A stretch of 64,000 bases of DNA, from positions 30,396,626-30,460,625 of the forward strand of contig NC_023749.2 of NCBI RefSeq assembly GCF_000499845.2, written 5' to 3'. The DNA comes from Phaseolus vulgaris. Its lineage: Eukaryota > Streptophyta > Magnoliopsida > Fabales > Fabaceae. The position numbers and the translations under genes were made by a program. Below are positions 57,376 through 64,000 of the stretch, in pieces (positions within the stretch are counted from its first letter, which is position 1; each line of letters begins with the position of its first letter). The notes beneath the pieces are model-generated. The model was not told the DNA's origin and did not search any database. It saw nothing but the letters and a program-made list of their open reading frames with translations.

Positions 57376-59839
57376 TCAAGGCGATAAGTCAACTGGGGGT
57401 ACGATTTTGCCGTCCACCACCTCGTTGTACACTGAGAACTCAGAAAGATCGAGGTCAGGATATTTGCAAGCAAACTGCTCCAAAGCAGCGCTAAAGCCGG
57501 AGGTTAGGACCTGGGTAGCCTCAAGCTGAAGCTCGTCGATCTTCGTCTTGAACCCACTGTTCTCTTCACGAACCTGGGTGACTTCAAGCTCGAGCTCGTC
57601 GGCCTTCTTCTTGAGCCCGCTATTCTCCTCGCGAACTCGAGCAAGCTCAGCAGCAGTTTCACTGAGTTCCTTGGAGGCCTGATCCCGATCTTGCTCAACC
57701 TTTCCCAGAAGGGTCTCTCTCTCGATTGACCTCTTTTCCAAGTTGGTCATCTTCTGAGCTTCAGTCTTCTTTGCCTCCTCCAGCGCGACAATTTTCTCCC
57801 TCAGAGGAACGATCTTGCTCTCCAGCTCGACAGCGTCTTGGAGTTTGTCATGGAGCTTTTTGCGCAGCTCTTTGTTATCTTGCCGCACACTCTGGAGCTC
57901 GTCCTTGAGGGCATTTTCAACTCGCGAAAACTCCAAGCCTTGCATCATCATATCACACTTGGTCTTTTCGGCTTCAGCTTTCGCGATGCTTGCCACCTCC
58001 TGGTTGATCCGATTGTCGAGCTCGAACTTCTCCAGGGAGTCTTTCAGCCCTTCGCCGACGATTTGGGGATGACAATCGTCAACCATGACACTTAGGCGCA
58101 CGGTGAAGGACTTCAAAGCTCCTTGAAGAGCGGCTGGGAGGCTTGAGGTTGCTGGTGGAGGCGAAGGTTGGTGTTCACCACCACCCTCGCAAGGTTGAAC
58201 AACGGGGAGAGCTTCGAGGCGTGGTGGTGAGGCAGGCGGCTCCTTGGCAGCTTGTGAGGAGGCTTGCGTATCAGCGAGGTGATCAGGAGCAGCCTCAACA
58301 ATTGACGCGTTTGAAACAGGAACGCCCCCAGCGGACTCAAATGGAGTGGAGGCACTAGGAGGGTCCTCGATGAAGTTTGGAACGACGCTCTCAATTGCTG
58401 GGGGCTCGGAAACCGCCACCCTCCTTCTTTTGCAGATTAGCCCATCCTCGGTGCTCTCATCCGCCTCTTCATCAGATACTACCCTGGGGGCTTTCCTTTT
58501 GGCCTTCCTAAGAGGTAGCTTTTTGCGTTGGGGGGCTGGAAGAGCAGCAGCAGCGGTTGGGCCAGCTGGTGGGGATTGGCCCTAGGCGGCGGCGATCTCA
58601 ACAACAGAGTTCGGGATCGTTTGGAAGCCCGTCGCGAGTTCGTGGGCTCGGGCGATCGCCCTTAGTTCAGCCATTCTTCCTTTGCCCAACATTGTGTTTG
58701 CACAAGGTAAAGTCAATGAGTATGCCCCAAAGCAAAAACAGAGCATGCAGGCATATACATACGGAGATAAAATAAGTAAACAACACAAAGACAGAGTGGT
58801 AAGAGTCCTAGGTCAACTTATACACGAAGTGAGAATCTTGGTGTTGGGAAGGGGGCTAACCTATGTACATTTCGAGTTGGTCCTCAAGGAATTCGAAGGA
58901 GATTATCTGAGCAGTGGGGAGGGTGATGTTGGCAGAGGCCACATTCTTCCAGAAGAGACAAAGGTCTCTGTCCAGTGCCCCCATGTTGTCGAGACTCCTT
59001 GGTCTCTTGAAGTTGTCTTTGGAGTCTTTGTGCCCCTTGTTTACCCAATACAAGGGGAAGCCATCAAGTAGTGAAGGGTCTTGGTTGTTCTGGCACACCT
59101 TGACGAACTTCCCCTTCCAGTCTTTGTAGGATTGCTGGAAGATGGAGAGGATTGACCTCCCATCAATTCCGTTCAGGCTGACCCAAGGGCGATCTCCAGG
59201 ATTCTTTGCCTCGAACAAAAAGAGGAAGACATCCACCGAAGCTGGTAGCCCCAAGTGCGCGCAAATAATCTCGAATGCCCTCACGAATGCCCAGCTGTTG
59301 GGATGGAGCTGGGCAGGGGCGATGTCGAGTTCGGTCAACAACTCCCTCTCGAAGCGAGTGAAAGGAAATCTAAGTTTCACTTTCTTGAACAGCGTGGCGT
59401 AGATGAAGCAGAATGATTCACCGTTGCCCCCCTTATCGTCCACGCAAATCGGTTCTCCAGGAGGGCAAGGCAGCACTGTCATTTTACTATCGTGCTCCTT
59501 GTGAAATGAGAGATCAGATTGATCCCCTTTCGTCAGTCGATGTACCCCCACCTCAGTATTTATCGATGAAGTTTCCCTCAGTAGAATCAGGGAGGCCCAA
59601 GGGTAGAGCTTTTTGTAGTCTGGTGAAGGAAGGGAGGCTCCCCCGGCCTGCGGAGGGGTTGCTTGGTTACGATTGGCATGGGATGAGGCAGGCCTCTCAG
59701 CCTGTGAGGAAGGAGCACCAGAGGCTCGTGGGGGGTTGCGTGCTGGTGGAGGGTTTGTCCCAGTGGTAACCCTACGAGTTTTGGGAGGAAGGTTTCGCGA
59801 TGAGGAAGGAGGGTTAGCGGTGGACTTTGTCTGAGCCAT
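57376..59839 (-). pseudogene. Antisense two-exon gene of element C (putative transposase domain plus coiled coil)
   Basis: Exon 1 (59839-58861), start MAQTKSTANPPSSSRN: Pro/Ser-rich head, KLYPWASLILLRE, FERELLTELDIAPAQLHPNSWAF, DWKGKFVKV, DGFPLYWVNK, MGALDRDLCLFW, ending ..LEDQLEMYIG with donor GTTAGC (phase 1). Exon 2 (about 58696-57376) starts MLGKGRMAELRAIARAHE. It has a TAG at 58584-58582, a basic stretch (RKAKRKAPR, KRRRVA) that could be a nuclear signal, an acidic SDEEADEST patch and about 250 residues of coiled coil, and ends ..VVDGKIVPPVDLSP. The expected splice acceptor reads GCAA where B has GCAG. Exon 1 has no stop. Its role in the retrotransposon is unknown. Confidence 0.8.
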
Positions 59840-60400
59840 CGCAGGAACTGCAAAGGAAAGAAAATGGAGGAAATGAGGATAGCAAAGAATGACTCGATCG
59901 AAGACGAAGAAGACAGAACGAACGAATGAGAGTTCGCTGAGAAAGACGCTATCAAGAACGAAGCTCTAAGTTACGAGAAAAAAGAGAAACAACCCACAAC
60001 GTATGCTCCAGGCAGTTAATGGATGATGCAAACCGATTAAAATGCAACAAATATCAGTAGAAGGCGTAAAAGAGTTACCTTTTGACGATCGGATGAGTGT
60101 TGAAGGAAGTTGAAGATTGAGGGAGACGTAGGGTTTGTAGTTCGCAGAGAGAGTGTTCAGAATGCTTGAAGACGAAGAACGATAATGAAACAGTGAATAG
60201 CGCGAAGGGTTTAAGGGCTTCGAACGTTGTGAGAAGCGCAAACGGTAGTGAACAATGGCCGTCGATGGGTCCACGTGTCGACCGATCGAAGGAGTTGGTG
60301 AAATGTCGAGTCAGTGAACAGTCTTAGCGCCAATGCGCAAAGCCACGTAGGCCGCCAGTTTTAAACCTCTTTAGTCTCCTCGCTGAACAAGTCACAGCTC
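59840..60400. other. Leader/promoter side of the antisense gene of element C
   Basis: No coding region. It lies between the antisense gene start and the polypurine tract and should contain the minus-strand promoter. Confidence 0.35.
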
Positions 60401-60417
60401 GAGACTGGGGGGGCTTG
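60401..60417 (+). promoter_or_regulatory. Polypurine tract of element C
   Basis: GAGACTGGGGGGGCTTG directly before the 3' LTR. Confidence 0.8.
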
Positions 60418-61611
60418 TGTACCGACCAGGTCATCGGGTGCGATGACGTGTCTGGCGCGTGCCCGGGTGGGGCGTGCTCAGCGGAACACGTAGGCTAGAA
60501 AAGACGAATGGTTCAGAAGTGAGCATAGTCGCCGGTTACACTGAATTGGCGTTCTCCGATCTCTAGTGTACGTAACCGGCGGTCACCAGAGTTACGGCGC
60601 AGTCGCCGTATGAGAGTGCTAGGAGATCAGGCGGTGAGAGATCGCCGAAGAATGCTAGGAGCTCGGGTGGTTTACACGTCGCCACGAGGAGCACATCGCC
60701 GGATCTCCCAGTAAACTCAGTTAAAACTGTTAGAGGCTCAGAAGGGTAATCTCGAGCGTGTAAGTTCAGTAAGACGACTGTTGCGCCAGCATGGGGCGTG
60801 AAGGCTGAGTAGGTTGAAGGGAACAAATTGCTCATCAGCGACAGGATTCCCAGAGGGGACATTCGTTGGTGGCAAGGTTTCCTTAGCTAGACCATGCATG
60901 ACGTAGCAGTAAGGAAGGTGGCGCTTGCGGCGAGCGATATCACAGAGATGATGCACTTTGTTGCATCCGATACTCGCCTTGTCGGGTGATGTTTCACAGC
61001 GCATTGTGCGCTAGCTTGCTCCTGGAGTGGAGGACTTAGCTGTGTGGCTGGTTACTACACAAGAATGACGTTCAAGTTGCCCCAATCCAGATGACGACAC
61101 GTGTAGGGTTGGATGTTACCAGTTACTCCAACCTAGATGATGACACGTGTAGGGTTGGGAGCAATGGAGAAATAACGCTCAAGTTGCCTTGGCTCAGATG
61201 ACGACACGTGTAGGGCTGGGCGCTACCTGCTATCCCAGTCCAGATGGTGACACGTGCAGGGCTGGATGCGAGCCACGCGTCCAAAAGCATAACGGCCTGG
61301 AGAGAGAAGAAACCTAGCTATAAAGGTAACCTTAACAGAATTTGCAGAGGTACGTTTTTCATTACGGCTGATACTGCTAGGGTTGTGTGCCTACAGTACG
61401 GTCCTACAGAGCATATTCTCTCTTAGTTTTTGGGTGTTCTTGTCACTGACTTGAGCGTCGGAGCGCCACCGGCCGCAGAGGCGCCACTGTGTGTTTTTCA
61501 GGTTCTCAGAGAGGCTATCTGTGGAGTGGGCTTGGAGGGCACATGGTGTCAAGCTGGTGAGGAAGATCGTGACGAGGCAACGCTCTTGCGCTATGTCAAC
61601 CGGTAGGATCA
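60418..61611 (+). repeat. 3' LTR of element C
   Basis: 1194 bp, starting TGTACCG and ending GGATCA. It has four CACGTG-centred repeats upstream of TATAAAG (61319-61325) and the U5-side motif at 61450-61466. Short antisense frames within it are not genes. Confidence 0.92.
61088..61262 (+). promoter_or_regulatory. Four G-box repeats in LTR promoter of element C
   Basis: Four copies of GAYGRYGACACGTGYAGGGYTGG have CACGTG at 61098, 61144, 61205 and 61251 (spacings 46, 61 and 46). CACGTG is the G-box core bound by plant bZIP and bHLH factors. They lie 70-220 bases upstream of the TATA box, where enhancer repeats of stress-responsive LTRs are often found. Confidence 0.65.
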
Positions 61612-62150
61612 AATTATATTCATAATATTATATTCAATATTCATATTTTGTATATTATATTCGTATTATTAACATTATTCATATTATTAATAATATTTTT
61701 AATGTTATTAATAATATTGTTAATATTATATTCATATTATTTATATTATATTTCATATTATTATTATATTCATATTATTAATATTATTAATATTATTTTT
61801 ATTATTAATATTATTAGTATTATTAATATTATTAGTATTATTAATGTTATTAGTATTATTAGTATTATAAAATATTTTTAGTATTATTAATATTATTAGT
61901 ATTATAAAATATAATTAGTATTATTAATATTATTAGTATTATTAATATTATTAGTATTATTGGTATTATTAATATTATTAGTATTATTAATATTATTAGT
62001 ATTATTGGTATTATTGGTATTATTAGTATTATTAGTATTATTAGTATTATTAGTATTATTAGTATTATTAGTATTATAAATATTATAAATATTATTAGTA
62101 TTATTAGTATTATTAGTAATAATAAGTATAATAAAAATCATAATAATACA
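61612..62150. repeat. ATT-type low-complexity tract
   Basis: About 540 bases built from ATT, with AGT and AAT variants (TATTATTAGTATTATTAAT). The Asn/Thr-rich open frame on the minus strand is an artefact of it. Confidence 0.9.
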
Positions 62151-62159
62151 CCAGAAGTT

Positions 62160-62423
62160 GACTGTTGTAGTGGTTAAGTTTTCCCTAGTCACTGAAGGAA
62201 CTTGTTTTTGAATCCCATCTGTTGTAGATTTTTGTTTTGTGGTGGCAAAGTTACATACAGATATAATCTGTATGTAATTACATACGGAAAAGATCCGTAT
62301 GTAATCTCTATTTACATACGGAATAAAATCCGTATGTAAATATCTGTATGTAATGTTGATTTTACATACGAATTTTGATCCGTATGTAATAATCCGTATA
62401 TAATTTGCGTTATTCTTGTAGTG
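62160..62423 (-). mobile_element. Right end of a third CACTA-type transposon
   Basis: It ends TTCTTGTAGTG at 62423, i.e. an inverted CACTACAAGAA terminus. The 200 bases before it contain at least five palindromic units around TTACATACGGAT/ATCCGTATGTAA. The motifs differ from those of CACTA 1 and from the end of CACTA 2, so it is another family. The body and left end are not recognisable. It joins LINE copy 2 directly, so it probably inserted into that LINE. Confidence 0.7.
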
Positions 62424-63640
62424 CATTCAGAGGAAGTTCCTATGAGCTTGGGGAAAATAGAGTAAATCGATATCATGGGTTAGCTAGGATAATGTGTGTA
62501 AGCCTTTAGAGGAAGGAGGCTTGGGGGTAAAGGAAGTGAAGAACTTTAATGTGGCTTTCCTGGCGAAATGGAGATGGAGGATCATGAGTAATGAAGGAGG
62601 AAAATGGAAAGAGATTATCTTATCCAAATACGGCACAACAGTAGAAAATATACATCTTAGGTCGAAACACCAATCATGGTGGTGGAAGGATCTGACCAAA
62701 ATATGTGGTGAAGGTATAGTAGACAGTTGGTTCCAAAAGGCCATTGTGTCGAAAGTAGGCAACGGAGGTATAGTGAGATTGGGGGAGGATTTGTGGCTTG
62801 GGAATGTCTGCCTTAGATCGGTGTATCCTACACTATTCTCCTTATCTCTTGACCAAGGTAAAAAGGTGGGGGAGGTAGGAGAATGGGAAAAGAATAGGTG
62901 GCGGTGGAATTTGAATTGGAGGACGGACAGGTTTCAATGGGAGACAGACCTGGAGGTAGACATGTTATCCATGCTAAGTATGGGTGCAATGTGTAAGGAC
63001 TCCCTTGACCAACTTCTATGGAAGGGGGACCAAAAGGGTATGTTTTCGGTAAGGTCAGCATATTCTATGTTGGCTAATCACCAAATCCCAGCCCCAAGGA
63101 AAGGTGTGTTTAGTCTCCTATGACAAGCAAAAGCCATGCCCAAAGTACTCACAACTTCTTGGAGAATCCTTATTGATAGAATTCCTAATAGAGTAAATTT
63201 GTTAAGAAGAGGAGTGCCTGTGATCTCAACCCTATGTGCACTTTGTAATTTGTCAGAGGAATCCTCTCAACACCTTTTCCTAGAATGCGGTTATGCACAA
63301 CAAGTGAGGTCCCGATGTTATCGATGGATTGGTATTTTAGGTGCTCAAAATAAGGATCTCATGAATCACCTTATGAATTTCCATCTAACACATCTCTCTA
63401 ATAAACAAAATCAGGTGTGGTTAGGTTTTTGGGCGGCTATCATTAGCTGTATTTGGGAGCACAGGAACTTAATGGTTTTCAGACAAGGGGTTCCTGACTC
63501 CGATGAGATTTCCAGAATGCCCAGCTGTAGTCCTGGTTATGATTAAAGCACAAAACAATTGGCTTTTCGTATGCTTTCTCTAACCGGCTCTTGAATCCGA
63601 ACTAGTGTCTTCTCTTGATTCGCTGAATGTTTGGTGTTTG
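62424..63640 (+). pseudogene. LINE copy 2, C-terminal polyprotein fragment
   Basis: It encodes the region after LINE RT: PLEEGGLGVKEVKNFNVAFL near 62505, WWWKDLTKICGEG, GNGGIVRLGEDLWLG and the zf-RVT motif CALCNLSEESSQHLFLEC near 63240. It ends with GFWAAIISCIWEHRNLMVFR. A TGA at 63121-63123 replaces a tryptophan codon. The first 50 bases contain an in-frame TAG and a frameshift. The 3' part, including sequence to about 63620, resembles LINE copy 1. The RT catalytic domain is absent, cut off by the CACTA end. Confidence 0.82.
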
Positions 63641-64000
63641 AGCTGGAACAGGTAAGGTATAATAGGGAAGTGAGGTTGTTTATTAGCAGGTATTAGGTGG
63701 AGAACTTCTTGTCCCCGGCAGCAGTCATGCTTGGGGAGGTTTGTTCCTGAAAGCGGATGAGATCCCTCCCTAGGTCAGGCCCTGTATTGTTATTGAAGAA
63801 GTAAAGGGAATTCTGGTGCTGAACTGCTTTCTAGACAGATCATTGCTTGCTTTTTCAAAATTAAAGATAACTAGTTGCTTCGACAGATCACGTCATGCTG
63901 GTTTGGCAGGGGTGTGGTAGGAGTGTGATGTTGGTAAACTCTCTTGGCAGGCTTGATCATCTTCAAATCAGGTCTACGTTCGGCTATATAGGGCGGGAGT
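63641..64000. other. Unassigned sequence to window end
   Basis: No coding region recognised. The first part may belong to the LINE 3' untranslated region. Confidence 0.4.

Larger units (their letters stand above)
49879..61611 (+). mobile_element. Tat-lineage Ty3/gypsy retrotransposon C, 5' LTR truncated
   Basis: The most complete Tat copy: partial 5' LTR (49879-50353), primer site, gag, protease, RT, both RNases H, integrase, post-pol hairpin, tandem repeats, antisense two-exon gene, polypurine tract and full 3' LTR (60418-61611). The left LTR lacks its first 719 bp. Overlapping LTR parts differ at 11 of 475 positions, so C is older than B. At least five lesions interrupt gag-pol. The flanks do not match: CACTA 2 lies on the left, low-complexity DNA on the right, so a deletion or rearrangement removed the original left flank. 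Confidence 0.93.

Noticed and set aside
57191..57379. Minus-strand Ile/Tyr repeat peptide
   Set aside because: Reads the TA microsatellite.
61088..61262. CRISPR-like array from regularly spaced repeats
   Set aside because: Only four imperfect LTR repeats in a plant retrotransposon promoter, with unequal spacing and no cas genes.
45004..62423. CACTA 2 left end and the CACTA end at 62423 as one element
   Set aside because: Subterminal motifs differ completely and TNP2 does not continue on the right of element C.
61902..62426. 174-codon minus-strand frame rich in Asn and Thr (prion-like)
   Set aside because: It is a translation of the ATT low-complexity tract and the CACTA end; not a gene.

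Overview
The window is a nest of plant transposable elements with no intact host gene. Its AT-rich spacers, CACTA transposons, Tat-lineage Ty3/gypsy elements, L1-type LINEs and a captured fragment of a plant chloroplast enzyme gene indicate a flowering plant nuclear genome. A legume is likely from the overall character of the repeats, but I cannot prove that from sequence alone.

Layout: (1) 1-12234 is a rearranged Tat-lineage retrotransposon, A. It has gag-pol, two antisense spliced genes with a damaged LTR between them, and a 3' LTR. (2) 13780-16560 is a 5'-truncated LINE on the minus strand. (3) 17690-18539 is a solo LTR with a CCATT target duplication. (4) 18545-22600 is AT-rich spacer holding a short tandem duplication, a degenerate transposon end and a Mutator-like MITE (21489-21857). 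(5) 22610-25240 is an internally deleted CACTA relic split by an LTR-like insertion. (6) 26624-44207 is a CACTA transposon with ATT target duplication, GCGACC-rich ends, TNP2 and Transposase_24-type genes on the minus strand, and captured host-gene pieces including the 3' end of a glutamyl-tRNA reductase (HEMA) gene. Tat element B (31242-38011, GTGCA duplication, near-identical LTRs) is inserted in its TNP2 gene. (7) 45004-49878 is a second CACTA transposon encoding a Ulp1-like C48 protease domain, broken off at its TNP2 gene. (8) 49879-61611 is Tat element C, nearly complete but with a truncated 5' LTR. (9) 61612-62423 is an ATT-type low-complexity tract and the end of a third CACTA family. 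(10) 62424 to about 63640 is a second LINE fragment of the same family as (2).

The three Tat elements share one plan: LTR, tRNA-Lys-type primer site (seen in B and C), gag with a CX2HX4HX4C knuckle, protease, RT, a degenerate Ty3-type RNase H, a second RNase H with an intact DEDD set, integrase, a short hairpin/poly(A) box, an antisense two-exon gene, polypurine tract and LTR. B has lost part of this by deletion. The antisense gene (gypsy-type putative transposase domain plus coiled coil) keeps its intron position and phase in all copies and is the most interesting recurrent feature. No element looks autonomous: every gag-pol carries stops, frameshifts or deletions, and element C also has an altered RT catalytic motif. 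LTR divergence (5 differences in 797 bp for B, 11 in 475 bp for C) makes B younger than C.
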